Source of the DNA: Arsenophonus sp031446125
GTDB lineage: Bacteria > Pseudomonadota > Gammaproteobacteria > Enterobacterales > Enterobacteriaceae
Direction: 5' to 3'
Assembly (NCBI GenBank): GCA_031446125.1
Contig: CP132909.1
Location: 620,001 to 684,000 of the forward strand
Length of the DNA: 64,000 bases
The notes beneath the pieces were generated by a model. That model made no database searches and had not been told where the DNA came from. It was given only the letters and a program-made list of their open reading frames with translations. Position 1 is the stretch's first letter; each line of letters starts with the position of its first letter. The position numbers and the translations under genes are program-made. Positions 49,319-60,388 of the stretch are shown piece by piece.

Positions 49319-51658
49319 TTACACCATATCAAAAGGCGGGTTTTGAAAGGCAATTGAAAAAATCTCTTCGATGGTTTTTACTGGACAAATTTTTAAATCT
49401 TTAATAATATTTTGTGGTATTTCTTCTAAATCACGACGATTTTCATCTGGGATAAGCACAACTTTTATTCCACCACGATGGGCTGCTAATAACTTTTCTT
49501 TTAAACCACCAATAGGCAATATTAATCCTCTTAGTGTTATTTCACCTGTCATTGCGACATCTGCCCTTACAGGATTATTAGTTAAACAAGATACTAATGC
49601 TGTACACATTGCAATACCAGCACTTGGTCCATCTTTTGGAGTAGCACCTTCAGGTACATGTACATGTATATCTCGCTTTTCATAAAAATTAATGTCTATA
49701 CCTAATTTATCTGCTCGAGCTCGCACTACAGTTAATGCTGTTTGAATGGATTCTTGCATAACTTCTCCTAAAGAACCAGTATAAGTTAATTTTCCTTTAC
49801 CAAGTACACAAACAGTCTCAATAGTTAATAAATCACCACCAACTTCTGTCCAAGCTAGACCGGTTACCTGACCAATACGATTTTCAGTTTCTGCACGACC
49901 GTAATCTACTTTACGTACACCAAGATAATTTTTTAAATTATTCTCCTGAATAACTATATTTTTTAATGAATCATCCATTAATAATGCCTTTACTGCTTTA
50001 CGACATAATTTAGAAATTTCACGTTCTAAACCACGTACACCGGACTCACGAGTATAATAACGAATGATACCAATCATTGCACTATCATCAATGGTTAATT
50101 CATTTTGTTTTAAAGCATTACGTTTAATTTGTTTTGGTAATAAATATTTTCTTGCAATTTTTAATTTTTCATCCTCAGTATAACCAGAAAGACGAATAAC
50201 TTCCATACGATCTAACAAAGGTGCTGGGATATTCATAGAATTTGAAGTAGCAACAAACATAACATCAGAAAGATCATAATCCACTTCTAAATAATGATCA
50301 TTAAAAGCAATATTTTGTTCTGGATCAAGAACTTCTAATAAAGCCGATGCAGGATCACCTCTCATATCTGAAGACATTTTATCAATCTCATCTAACAGAA
50401 ATAAAGGATTTTTAACACCAATTTTTGCCATTTTTTGAATGAGTTTACCAGGCATAGACCCAATATAAGTGCGTCGATGTCCTCGAATTTCTGCTTCATC
50501 ACGAACGCCACCCAATGCCATACGAATATATTTTCGTCCTGTAGCTTTAGAAATAGATTGACCTAACGATGTTTTACCAACACCAGGAGGTCCAACTAGA
50601 CATAAAATGGTACCTTTTATTTTAGTAATGCGACTTTGTACCGCTAAATATTCTAAAATACGTTCTTTAACTCGCTCTAAACCATAATGATCGCTGTCTA
50701 AAGTTTCTTGAGCTTTTATTAAATCTTTTTTAACTTTACTACATGTATGCCATGGAACTTGTACCATCCAATCAATATAACTGCGTAATACTGTTGCTTC
50801 AGCAGACATAGGTGACATCATTTTTAATTTTTGTAATTCTCCCTCTGCTTTTTTACGTGCTTCCTTTGGCATTTTAACATCTTTAATTTTTTGTTTAAAC
50901 ATTTCATATTCGTCTTGTGAATCTTCCATTTCACCTAATTCTTTTTGAATAGCTTTCATTTGCTCATTTAAATAGTATTCTCTTTGACTTTTTTCCATTT
51001 GTTTTTTTACACGATTACGAATACGTTTTTCAACCTGTAAAATATCAATCTCAGACTCCATCATTGCCATCAAATATTCAAGACGTTCCACAACATCAAT
51101 CATTTCTAACACACGTTGTTTATTTGTTAATTTTAATGGCATATGGGAAGCTATAGTATCAGCTAATTTATCTGATTGTTCAATTGCATGTAATGAAGTT
51201 AATACTTCAGGAGGAATTTTTTTATTTAATTTAACATAACCTTCAAATTGATTAATTGTTGTACGATTTAAAACTTCTTGTTCTTTTTCATCTAAAATAG
51301 GATGAGTAAAATACTCTGCTTCAGCAATAAAATATTCTCCATTATCTGTTAGTGTTGTAATTTTTGCACGACGTAAACCTTCAACCAAAACTTTTACAGT
51401 ACCATCAGGTAATTTTAACATTTGTAAAATAGACGCAACTGTTCCTACATAAAACAAATCGTTAATATTTGGTTCGTCAGTAGACGCTTTTTTTTGAGCT
51501 ACTAACATTACTTCTTTATTATGCTCCATAGCAGCTTCAAGACAATGAATTGATTTTTTTCGACCAACAAATAAAGGAATCACCATATGTGGATAAACCA
51601 CGACATCACGCAGAGGTAATACAGGAATTTCAATGCGTTCACAACGCTCAAGATTCAT
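49319..51658 (-). CDS. lon: ATP-dependent protease Lon
   Basis: Cytosolic AAA+ protease for damaged and regulatory proteins. 779 residues (E. coli 784). N-terminal substrate domain with IEIPVLPLRDVVVYPHMV, then Walker A GPPGVGKTS, Walker B LFLLDEIDKM, and the Ser-Lys protease with catalytic serine in PKDGPSAGIAM and lysine in LKEKLLAAHRGG. Only the last residues differ. The ribosome site AGAGGAAGG precedes the ATG. An inverted repeat GGTTTC...GAAACC lies about 40-60 bases upstream. I could not recognise a sigma-32 promoter. Confidence 0.98.
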   Translation of the reverse strand: MNLERCERIEIPVLPLRDVVVYPHMVIPLFVGRKKSIHCLEAAMEHNKEVMLVAQKKASTDEPNINDLFYVGTVASILQMLKLPDGTVKVLVEGLRRAKITTLTDNGEYFIAEAEYFTHPILDEKEQEVLNRTTINQFEGYVKLNKKIPPEVLTSLHAIEQSDKLADTIASHMPLKLTNKQRVLEMIDVVERLEYLMAMMESEIDILQVEKRIRNRVKKQMEKSQREYYLNEQMKAIQKELGEMEDSQDEYEMFKQKIKDVKMPKEARKKAEGELQKLKMMSPMSAEATVLRSYIDWMVQVPWHTCSKVKKDLIKAQETLDSDHYGLERVKERILEYLAVQSRITKIKGTILCLVGPPGVGKTSLGQSISKATGRKYIRMALGGVRDEAEIRGHRRTYIGSMPGKLIQKMAKIGVKNPLFLLDEIDKMSSDMRGDPASALLEVLDPEQNIAFNDHYLEVDYDLSDVMFVATSNSMNIPAPLLDRMEVIRLSGYTEDEKLKIARKYLLPKQIKRNALKQNELTIDDSAMIGIIRYYTRESGVRGLEREISKLCRKAVKALLMDDSLKNIVIQENNLKNYLGVRKVDYGRAETENRIGQVTGLAWTEVGGDLLTIETVCVLGKGKLTYTGSLGEVMQESIQTALTVVRARADKLGIDINFYEKRDIHVHVPEGATPKDGPSAGIAMCTALVSCLTNNPVRADVAMTGEITLRGLILPIGGLKEKLLAAHRGGIKVVLIPDENRRDLEEIPQNIIKDLKICPVKTIEEIFSIAFQNPPFDMV

Positions 51659-51840
51659 AAGCCTTCCTCTTCCGTTTAGCTTATACCAATTTCACGGTTT
51701 CATAAGAATTTTAAGAAACCAATTTGAATTATATAATTATTATGAGATAAAATTGTAACATGTAATAATTTTATTTATTCAACATATCATCAAGATAGAA
51801 ATTTTTAAATATCAAGATATTTTCTGTTATATAATTCTTA

Positions 51841-53142
51841 CTAAAAATATTTTGTTTTATTTTGACCTAATACTTGCATATCTTTTTTAAGATAAATTAT
51901 CGAAGGTTTTGATTTTCCTGTTATGACCATTTCATCAATTAATATCTTTTCTACATTTTTCATTGATGGTAAATCATACATTGTTTCTAATAAAATTATT
52001 TCTACAATAGACCGTAAACCACGTGCTCCTGTTTTTTTAGTCATCGCTTTTTTGGCAATTGCTTTTAATGCTTTTGTATCAAATTCAAGATTTACACCTT
52101 CCATTTCAAAAAGTGTTTGGTATTGCTTAATTAATGCATTTTTTGGTTTTGTTAATATTTTAATTAACATTTCTTCATTTAATTCATGAACAGTAGTTAT
52201 AACAGGTAAACGACCAATAAACTCAGGAATTAAACCAAACTTAATCAAATCTTCTGGCTCTACTTGAGTAAATAACTTACTTTTAATTGACTCATCATCT
52301 AATTTGCTTTTTAATGCAGCAGAAAAACCAATACCTGAATTTATATTCAAACGATAAGAAATGATTTTATCAAGACCTGAAAAAGCTCCTCCACAAATAA
52401 AAAGAATTTTAGATGTATCAACTTGCAAATATTCTTGCTGTGGATGTTTCCGTCCTCCCTGAGGAGGAACCGAAGCAATTGTGCCTTCAATAAGTTTAAG
52501 CAACGCTTGTTGTACTCCTTCTCCTGAAACATCTCGTGTGATCGAGGGGTTATCAGATTTACGAGATATTTTGTCGATTTCGTCAATATATATTATACCA
52601 TGTTGTGCTTTTTCTATATCTAAATCACATTTTTGCAAAAGTTTTTGAATAATATTTTCAACGTCCTCCCCAACATATCCAGCTTCAGTTAATGTTGTTG
52701 CATCAACAATGGCAAATGGTACATTTAAACAATGCGCTAAAGTTTCCGCTAATAAAGTTTTACCACTCCCTGTTGGCCCAATAAGCAAAATATTACTTTT
52801 ACTTAATTCCACCTCAGAATTAAGTTTTTTATTAAATACATATCCTAACCGTTTATAATGATTATAAACTGCTACAGCTAATACTTTTTTAGCATTTGAT
52901 TGACCAATAATATAATTATCGAGGTGATGATAAATTTCATGTGGTGTAGGTAATTCAGTACCTGTATGATTTAATGAAATTTCTTTAATTTCTTCTAAAA
53001 GAATATCATTACATAACTCAACACATTCATTGCAAATATACACTGAAGGACCAGCAATTAATTTACGAACCTCATGTTGACTTTTGCTACAAAAAGAACA
53101 GTAAAGTAACTTTTCTGAACTTTCTTTTTGTTTATCAGTCAT
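51841..53142 (-). CDS. clpX: ClpX ATPase of the ClpXP protease
   Basis: AAA+ unfoldase that feeds ClpP. I start at the ATG at 53142 (MTDKQKESSEKLLYCSFC), ten bases after GAGG, giving 433 residues (E. coli 424); a five-codon longer frame exists. Zinc-binding domain with CSFC and CNECVELC, Walker A GPTGSGKT, Walker B IIYIDEIDKI, the GGRKHPQQ loop and the ClpP-docking IGF loop (GIGFSAALK). It follows clpP on the same strand as in E. coli. Confidence 0.97.
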   Translation of the reverse strand: MTDKQKESSEKLLYCSFCSKSQHEVRKLIAGPSVYICNECVELCNDILLEEIKEISLNHTGTELPTPHEIYHHLDNYIIGQSNAKKVLAVAVYNHYKRLGYVFNKKLNSEVELSKSNILLIGPTGSGKTLLAETLAHCLNVPFAIVDATTLTEAGYVGEDVENIIQKLLQKCDLDIEKAQHGIIYIDEIDKISRKSDNPSITRDVSGEGVQQALLKLIEGTIASVPPQGGRKHPQQEYLQVDTSKILFICGGAFSGLDKIISYRLNINSGIGFSAALKSKLDDESIKSKLFTQVEPEDLIKFGLIPEFIGRLPVITTVHELNEEMLIKILTKPKNALIKQYQTLFEMEGVNLEFDTKALKAIAKKAMTKKTGARGLRSIVEIILLETMYDLPSMKNVEKILIDEMVITGKSKPSIIYLKKDMQVLGQNKTKYF

Positions 53143-53260
53143 CAAAAATAACCTCACTTTTAAAAATTATAATTTTAGACTTAAAAAACTGTACCAAAAA
53201 TAATTATCAGTATAATTTTTTATAATCATATAAGGTATACAATACATTGATCTACATTAA

Positions 53261-53881
53261 TTACATACGATTAATATAAATTTTATCTATCAAACCATAA
53301 ATTACTGCTTCTTCTGCAGATAAAAATCGATCTCTTTCGGTATCATTTTCAATATCTTTAATTTTTTTGCCTGTATGTTTAGCCATTAATTTATTGATTC
53401 TTGATTTAATAGTTAAAATTTCTGCAGCATGAATTGCAATATCAGATGCTTGCCCTTTAAACCCTCCTAATGGTTGATGTATCATAATACGTGCATTAGG
53501 TAAACAAAAACGTTTTCCTCTACTGCCAGCAGCCAATAAAAATGCCCCCATCGAACACGCTTGCCCCATACAAAGTGTACTAACATCCGGTTTAATAAAT
53601 TGCATAGTATCATAAATTGACATACCTGCAGTAATGACTCCACCAGGTGAATTAATATAAAGATATATATCTTTATCTGGATTTTCTGCTTCCAAAAAAA
53701 GCATTTGAGCAACTACAAGATTTGCCATATATTCTTCAAGCATACCTGTTAAAAAAACAATTCTTTCTCTTAATAATCTTGAATAAATATCATAAGAACG
53801 TTCACCACGTGAAGTTTGTTCAATAACCATGGGCACCAATGATGCCATATTTTGAATAAATTGATTTTTATTATACAACAT
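53261..53881 (-). CDS. clpP: ClpP protease subunit
   Basis: Serine peptidase core of ClpXP/ClpAP. I start at the ATG at 53881 (MLYNKNQFIQNMASLVPMV), which has TTGGAG upstream and gives 206 residues (E. coli 207). Catalytic serine in GQACSMGAFL, histidine in ARIMIHQPLGG, aspartate in NDTERDRFLS. An upstream in-frame extension of 12 codons is unlikely. The trigger factor gene that should lie upstream is a pseudogene. Confidence 0.97.
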   Translation of the reverse strand: MLYNKNQFIQNMASLVPMVIEQTSRGERSYDIYSRLLRERIVFLTGMLEEYMANLVVAQMLFLEAENPDKDIYLYINSPGGVITAGMSIYDTMQFIKPDVSTLCMGQACSMGAFLLAAGSRGKRFCLPNARIMIHQPLGGFKGQASDIAIHAAEILTIKSRINKLMAKHTGKKIKDIENDTERDRFLSAEEAVIYGLIDKIYINRM

Positions 53882-54109
53882 TTTTATCTCCAAATTATGG
53901 ATTACCCAAACAATCAAATGATTTCTAACTAATAATAAAGATAACTAAAAATAAAAATATCTTATAAATCCCATAATATACTAAATATAAACAATAAAAA
54001 TATAAACAATCATATAATATTTTTTTTATAATTAATTTTTTTAAAGTAAAGAAGTCTAATTCTCTCATTAATATAAAGAATTTATTAAAAATATTTTTTA
54101 GATCTTTTT
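53882..54109. other. clpP upstream region
   Basis: About 230 bases between the decayed tig and clpP, close to the E. coli spacing of about 245. It should contain the clpP promoter. No CTTGAA/CCCCAT pair was recognisable. Confidence 0.4.
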
Positions 54110-55528
54110 TTTGAGTTAAATAAATTATTAAATCAATTATTTATAAATTTATAATTATTTTGTTCATAATTGATTTTGTGAATAAACATATTTTTTCTCA
54201 TTAAAACAAAAATTAAAATAATACAAATAATATTTTTATTTAACATATGAATTATATCTTCTTATATCGAATAATTTTTATAAATTAAATAAAAAATATA
54301 TAACACTATTTTTATTTATTTTCACATTATTTATAATTTTACCATTATAATTAACTGCATTTATATATGCATTTTTTTAAAAATATATTTTTTATTTTTT
54401 TAAAAAACAATTTAAAAAATGTAATATCGATTCTTAAAAATATTAAATAATAAAAAAAATATATTTATGTTAACTAAATTATTAATATAAAATAAATAAT
54501 TCTATTTTTAAATAAAAATACTTTAAAAAATCTATAAAAGATAAATAATAATTTTATTTTATAATCTTTAAAAATATTTCTATATGTAATATTCAGATTT
54601 TTATTTTTTTTATACAATATCTTTTTATTTTAAAGACTAATTTTTATTATTATACTTTTAATTAATAAATTATTTATTATCATTTTTTATAATAAAAATT
54701 TAAAAAATAATCATAAAAATATTTTTTTTAAAAATTTGAATGCTAAAATTGATTAATAGTTATATAAAATTATAATATTCTTTTATTTTTAAAATATTTT
54801 TTTAATATATCATTTTAAATAAATCATAATCTTATAAAAATTTATTATCTCAGATAATTATAACATTTTAAATGTCTTATATGAATTTAAATACATCAAA
54901 AAATAAAAAAAAACAAAAAAAATACTAATTTTAAATTTTATTCTATATTTTTTTTAAAATATAATGACCTTATTTGTTACTATTATTTTAATTTATTTTT
55001 TAAATAATAAATTACTAATCTAATACCAGATTTTTAATAATATTTTTTAATTTCAATAATTTACTTTTAAAATTTTATAAATTAAACTAAAATTTTACAA
55101 TGAATTATCATAACAATATAAAAAATTATCAGTATTGTAACTTGATTTTACTATCATATTATTAACTTTATTTATAATTGTTACTGAAAATATTGCTCTT
55201 TATCATAAAATTTTTTTATTTTTATTATTTTTTAACCATATTAAAATAAAATCATTAATTCTTACCCAAAAGATGGATTAGGAATTTATAATTTATGCAT
55301 AACGCAGACCTATAAAAAATTTATGTTTTAATATATTTTTTTACAAAATAATTTAGTTTACATTTTTTACTTTTACTTTATTTCTTTTTCTTTCTGAAAA
55401 CTTTCAATAAAAAATAAAAAATATAGAACTCTGAAGCAATTTTTATATAATTTATGATAAAATAAATATTTGAGTTTCTTATCATTTAAGATTAAAATAA
55501 TAATATTTTTATAAAAAATATTGTTTAA
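54110..55528 (-). pseudogene. tig: decayed tig (trigger factor)
   Basis: The gap upstream of clpP reads on the minus strand as trigger factor in the expected place. Near 55433 SEF matches SEL; at 55405 ESFQKEKE matches DGFRKGKV (GGT to AGT, GGA to GAA); and NP at 55279 matches KINPAG. The distance between the second and third is 126 bases against 129 expected. Near 54149 NL*IIDLIIYLTQKKRSKK fits the C-terminal ALEEQAVEAVLAKAKVTEK. Stops and frameshifts are many. The ends are estimated from gene length. Confidence 0.62.
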
Positions 55529-56262
55529 TAAATTAAAAAATTCTTTTTTTCTATCAAATAAAATTTATAGAAAAATTTAAAAACTCATATAAAATAAAAA
55601 AATAAAGAATATTTATCATATTTTTATTCCTGTAAAATATTTATAATTAATGTTTATTTTAAAATCAATTATATAAAACTAACAATAAATAAAACTATTT
55701 TTATAAATATTTTTTCTGTAAAAAAATATTTAATTTATATATATACCTAAAAATTTTATAAAAAAATATTTTTTCTAATTCTCTAAAATTAAATTTCTTT
55801 ATTTTTTTTAATTAAACTTTAAAAGTATACCTTTTTTAAATTGTTTAAAATAAAATTTATGTCTATTTCTAAATATTTTTTATATTAAAAATACTAATTT
55901 TTACAATCTTAATTATTTTCTAAAATTATTTATATTTTTATAAAAAAATTCTTTCTATTAATGAATTTTAAAATAATTTTTAATTAAAGATAATTATCAA
56001 TATATTTTTTGCAAGATATTTTTACATAATACTTGTATATTTAAAAAATATTATTAATAATGGAAAATTTTAATAAAAAAAACTATTTTTTTTAAGAAAA
56101 ACTTTTATACAATTGAAAATAAAAAATATTATATATTACTAAAATTAAATAAATCAGAAAACTAATATTTAATTTTTATATATTTTTTATACTCATAACT
56201 TATAAAATATATTAAAATAAACAAAAAATTATACTTTCATAGTACTATGATATACCAAACAA
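55529..56262. other. AT-rich gap between bolA and decayed tig
   Basis: More than 700 bases against about 340 in E. coli. No gene, RNA or strong hairpin could be read. Confidence 0.45.
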
Positions 56263-56595
56263 CTAATTAACTTTTTTTTTAAAACAACATGGTGAAAAAA
56301 AAATTACATGCTGATATTCTTTCCACTCAACTGGCGTATAAGTATACAAGTTCAATGAATGAACACCATTAGATAACTCTTCTGCTAGGAGCAGATATAC
56401 AGTTCTATGACGCTGTAAAAGCTTTTGTTGAATAAATTTTTCCGTAACTAAAACAATTTTAAAATGGGTCTCCGTATTTTTTGAAAAATTATGTTTAATA
56501 CTCTCATTAGTAACTAATAAATGAAATGGGACAAAAAAATTTGTGAGTTTATTTTTAATTTTTATAGACATATTAGACATATTATTCATCAACAT
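56263..56595 (-). CDS. bolA: BolA family protein
   Basis: BolA is a small KH-like protein that shares a [2Fe-2S] cluster with monothiol glutaredoxin and also affects cell-shape gene expression in E. coli. 110 residues (E. coli 105). ESIKHNFSKNTETHFKIVLVTEKF matches [20 protein letters not shown], with the cluster histidine in the RHRTVYLLLAEELSNGVHSL block. The start is uncertain: ATGs at 56595, 56589, 56580 and 56571 are in frame and none has a good ribosome site. Its place upstream of tig is as in E. coli. Confidence 0.9.
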   Translation of the reverse strand: MLMNNMSNMSIKIKNKLTNFFVPFHLLVTNESIKHNFSKNTETHFKIVLVTEKFIQQKLLQRHRTVYLLLAEELSNGVHSLNLYTYTPVEWKEYQHVIFFSPCCFKKKVN

Positions 56596-57477
56596 TTTTA
56601 GTTAAAACTATTTTTAAATCTTTAATAAACGTTTTTTTAGTAACAAAATTTATATTTTTTTAAAAAATTGTTATACCTTGATATTAATTAATATTAATTC
56701 AAAAAATACAAAAATCAAAATATATTTTTATTTTTTAAATATAAAAAATTTAATACTATTTTAAAAATCTAAAAATTTAAAAAACTTATAAAAGTTATTC
56801 ATAAACAAAAAACAAATAAAAATTTTCAAACATAAAACATGAACAAAAAAAAATATTTATATCTTAAATTATCTGTATCATTTTTATCTGAAAAAATATT
56901 CTAACATATACAGAATTTTCTAAATATTTGTTATACCAAAAACTACAAAAATAACATAAAAAGTTATATTTAATATTATTTATTAATTAAAATATCAAAA
57001 AAATTAAAAAATAATATTCTTTTATTGCATATGTATAAAAAAAATTTTAATGTATTAATTTAAAAAAATAAAATGATAAAACTAAAAATTAATATCTTTA
57101 TAAAATTGCAAATACAGATATTTTTTTATATTCAAGATAAATTTTATATTGACAATATATGATTACATTATAAATAAGCAAGAGAATAATCAAAAAATAA
57201 TTTTCTTAAAAAAATCATAAAAATATAATAGAAAATTACTAACTTTTTTAAAAAAACTATATTTATATAATTTTTAAGATTAGTATAAATTTACAAAACA
57301 TTTTTATTGAAATATTTTTATTAAAAATAATAATCAACAATAACAATAATTAAAACAAATTTTCTTAAATTAAATGCATATCATAATTATATCTTTTTTT
57401 GTTTTAAAACGAATAATCACATCTAACAACTAAATAACAAATAAATCAGTATAATTTATAAGATTGGAGTGACAATA
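56596..57477. other. gap between divergent bolA and cyoA
   Basis: E. coli has yajG and ampG here. Nothing is readable in about 880 AT-rich bases. TATAAT occurs at 57450-57455, but it is too close to the ribosome site (57466) to be a likely cyo promoter. Confidence 0.45.
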
Positions 57478-58395
57478 ATGCAAGTTACAAAACATAAAAA
57501 AAGCATTCAAATTATCTCATTAATTGCTGTTTTCTTAATGCTGACTGGTTGTAACATGACATTAATGGATCCAAAAGGAGCAATCAGCATTGAACAAAAG
57601 AAACTCATAATAACATCACTTACTTTGATGCTAATCATTGTCATTCCAGTAATTTTGATGACTATTTTTTTTGCAATTAAATATCGCGAAAATAATAAAT
57701 ACGCCACTTACCAACCAAACTGGGAAAAATCAAATAAGATTGAATTATTTTGTTGGGCAATTCCTATTATCATTATCTTTACTTTAGCGATCATTACCTG
57801 GAAAACTACTCATAAATTAGATCCCTATAAACCACTCATCAACAAAAAAATTCCTATTACTATTCAAGTCATTTCCAGTGATTGGAAATGGATATTCATT
57901 TATCCAGAAAATAACATAGCTACCATTAATGAAATCGCTTTTCCTATAAATATTCCAATTACTTTTAAAGTAACATCAGCTTCTGTCATGAATTCTTTTT
58001 TTATTCCTGCTTTGGGCAGTCAAATTTATGCTATGGCAGGAATGCAAAGTAAATTACACCTAATAGCTAATCAAGCTGGGATCTATAAGGGATTTTCATC
58101 CAGTTATAGTGGTCATGGATTTTCAGATATGAAATTTAATGTTATTGCAACCGTTGATACAAAAAGTTTTGAAAAATGGATTGAAAAAGCAAAAAAATCC
58201 AAAAAAAAAATAAATAGTATATCTCAGTTTAATGAATTAATAAAACCCAGCTACAATGTATCTACAACTTACTTTTCTAGTGTAAAAGTAAATTTATACG
58301 AAGATATTATATCAAAATTTGGACATACACATCATATTAAAAATACTCATAAAATTATAAATCCCTCACAGCATTCTTTAGAGAAAAATAAATAA
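57478..58395 (+). CDS. cyoA: cytochrome bo3 ubiquinol oxidase subunit II
   Basis: Lipoprotein subunit of the proton-pumping terminal oxidase. I use the ATG at 57478 with GGAG eight bases upstream; an upstream GTG lies inside that ribosome site. 305 residues (E. coli 315). Signal peptide with lipobox LTGC (Cys25), two membrane segments, then the cupredoxin-like domain with SSDWKWIFIYPENNIATINE and VMNSFFIPALGSQIYAMAGM. No copper-A ligands, as expected of a quinol oxidase. It starts the cyoABCDE operon. Confidence 0.96.
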   Translation: MQVTKHKKSIQIISLIAVFLMLTGCNMTLMDPKGAISIEQKKLIITSLTLMLIIVIPVILMTIFFAIKYRENNKYATYQPNWEKSNKIELFCWAIPIIIIFTLAIITWKTTHKLDPYKPLINKKIPITIQVISSDWKWIFIYPENNIATINEIAFPINIPITFKVTSASVMNSFFIPALGSQIYAMAGMQSKLHLIANQAGIYKGFSSSYSGHGFSDMKFNVIATVDTKSFEKWIEKAKKSKKKINSISQFNELIKPSYNVSTTYFSSVKVNLYEDIISKFGHTHHIKNTHKIINPSQHSLEKNK

Positions 58396-58408
58396 AGGAA
58401 TAAATAAT

Positions 58409-60379
58409 ATGTTCGGTAAATTAACAATAGATGCAATTCCTCTCCATGAACCAATCATTGTCATAACGCTTATAGTTACATTATTCATTGGTGTTATTAT
58501 TTTAGGAATTATAACCTATTACAGAAAATGGAAATGGCTTTGGGATGAATGGTTAACTACCGTAGATCATAAAAAAATAGGTATAATGTACATTATCACT
58601 GCAATGATCATGTTGCTCCGTGGTTTTGCAGATGCAATCATGATGCGAACACAACAAGCATTAGTTTCATCTGGCGAATCTGGATTTTTAACACCACATC
58701 ATTATGATCAAATTTTTACTGCTCATGGTGTAATAATGATTTTTTTTATGGCAACACCTTTTGTGATCGGACTAATAAACTTAATAGTACCACTACAAAT
58801 TGGTGCTCGAGATGTAGCATTTCCCTCTCTAAATGCTATTAGTTTTTGGTTGTTTATTGTTGGTGTAATATTAATTAACTTATCATTAGGCATAGGTGAA
58901 TTTGCCCAAACAGGTTGGTTAGCATATCCTCCATTGTCCGAAAAAGAATATAATCCTGGAGTTGGAGTAGATTATTGGATATGGAGTTTACAAATATCTG
59001 GAATTGGAACCACACTTACAGGAATCAATTTTTTTACAACAATTTTACGAATGCGCGCTCCTGGTATGACAATGATGAAAATGCCTGTTTTTACCTGGAC
59101 TGCACTTTGTACAAACGTACTAATCATTGCAGCATTTCCTATATTAACAGTTACAATAGGACTTTTAACATTAGATAGATACTTAAACACCCACTTTTTC
59201 ACTAATGATTTTGGTGGAAATATGATGATGTATGTTAATTTAATTTGGGCTTGGGGGCATCCAGAAGTTTACATATTAATATTACCTGCTTTTGGGATAT
59301 TTTCTGAAGTAACAGCAACATTTTCTAAAAAACGTTTATTTGGTTATACATCACTTGTATGGGCTACAATTGTCATTACTATAATGTCATTTATAGTATG
59401 GTTACATCATTTTTTCACTATGGGTTCAGGTGCAAATGTTAATGCATTTTTTGGTATAGCTACTATGATTATTGCCATTCCAACTGGAGTTAAAATATTT
59501 AATTGGTTATTTACCATGTATCATGGGCGCATTAAATACACAACACCAATGTTATGGACTATTAGTTTTATAATCACATTCTCTATTGGTGGAATGACTG
59601 GAGTACTACTAGCCGTTCCAGGGATAAATTTTATTTTACATAACAGTTTATTTCTGATTGCTCATTTTCATAATGTAATTATTGGTGGAGTTGTCTTTGG
59701 TTGTTTTGCTGGAATGACATATTGGTTTCCAAAAGCATTTGGTTTTCTATTAAATGAAAAATGGGGGATGCGTGCTTTTTGGTTGTGGATTACCGGGTTT
59801 TTTATTGCCTTTATGCCACTTTATATACTAGGATTTATGGGGATGACTCGTAGATTAAGCCAAAATATTGATCCACAATATCAATTTATGCTTACAATAG
59901 CTGTTATTGGGACTGCACTAATTGGCATGGGAATATTATGTCAAATCACACAAATAATTACTAGTATTTTTGATCGTAAGAAAAAATATGATTTTACTGG
60001 AGATCCATGGAATGGACGTACTCTAGAATGGGCGATATCTTCTCCTGCACCGTTTTATAATTTTGCTATAACACCAAAAATTAATACACGTGATGCTTGG
60101 TGGAATATAAAAGAAAAAGGACTTGCCTATAAAAAACCAAAAATATATACACCAATTCATATGCCAAAAAATACTTCTATAGGTTTCATTATTTTAATCT
60201 TTTCTTTAATTTTAGGTTTTGCTATGGTTTGGCATATTTGGTATTTAGCAATTATTGGATTTACTGGTATTATTATAACCTGGATTGCTAAAACCTTTGA
60301 TGAAAATATTGCTTATTACATCCCTGTCAATAAAATTAAAACAATTGAAAATCTGTATTATGATAAAATAAAAAAATAG
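58409..60379 (+). CDS. cyoB: cytochrome bo3 ubiquinol oxidase subunit I
   Basis: Catalytic subunit holding heme b, heme o3 and CuB. 656 residues (E. coli 663) with about 15 membrane segments. Ligands are visible: the heme b histidine in FTAHGVIMIFF, CuB histidine and cross-linked tyrosine in WAWGHPEVYIL, CuB pair in VWLHHFFTMG, and the two histidines in IAHFHNVIIGG. It lies 13 bases after cyoA. Confidence 0.98.
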   Translation: MFGKLTIDAIPLHEPIIVITLIVTLFIGVIILGIITYYRKWKWLWDEWLTTVDHKKIGIMYIITAMIMLLRGFADAIMMRTQQALVSSGESGFLTPHHYDQIFTAHGVIMIFFMATPFVIGLINLIVPLQIGARDVAFPSLNAISFWLFIVGVILINLSLGIGEFAQTGWLAYPPLSEKEYNPGVGVDYWIWSLQISGIGTTLTGINFFTTILRMRAPGMTMMKMPVFTWTALCTNVLIIAAFPILTVTIGLLTLDRYLNTHFFTNDFGGNMMMYVNLIWAWGHPEVYILILPAFGIFSEVTATFSKKRLFGYTSLVWATIVITIMSFIVWLHHFFTMGSGANVNAFFGIATMIIAIPTGVKIFNWLFTMYHGRIKYTTPMLWTISFIITFSIGGMTGVLLAVPGINFILHNSLFLIAHFHNVIIGGVVFGCFAGMTYWFPKAFGFLLNEKWGMRAFWLWITGFFIAFMPLYILGFMGMTRRLSQNIDPQYQFMLTIAVIGTALIGMGILCQITQIITSIFDRKKKYDFTGDPWNGRTLEWAISSPAPFYNFAITPKINTRDAWWNIKEKGLAYKKPKIYTPIHMPKNTSIGFIILIFSLILGFAMVWHIWYLAIIGFTGIIITWIAKTFDENIAYYIPVNKIKTIENLYYDKIKK

Positions 60380-60388
60380 GTCTTAATA

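Noticed and set aside
55280..55320. Slightly GC-richer patch that looked like an RNA
   Set aside because: It reads as part of the tig remnant (NP of KINPAG at the expected spacing) and forms no cloverleaf.
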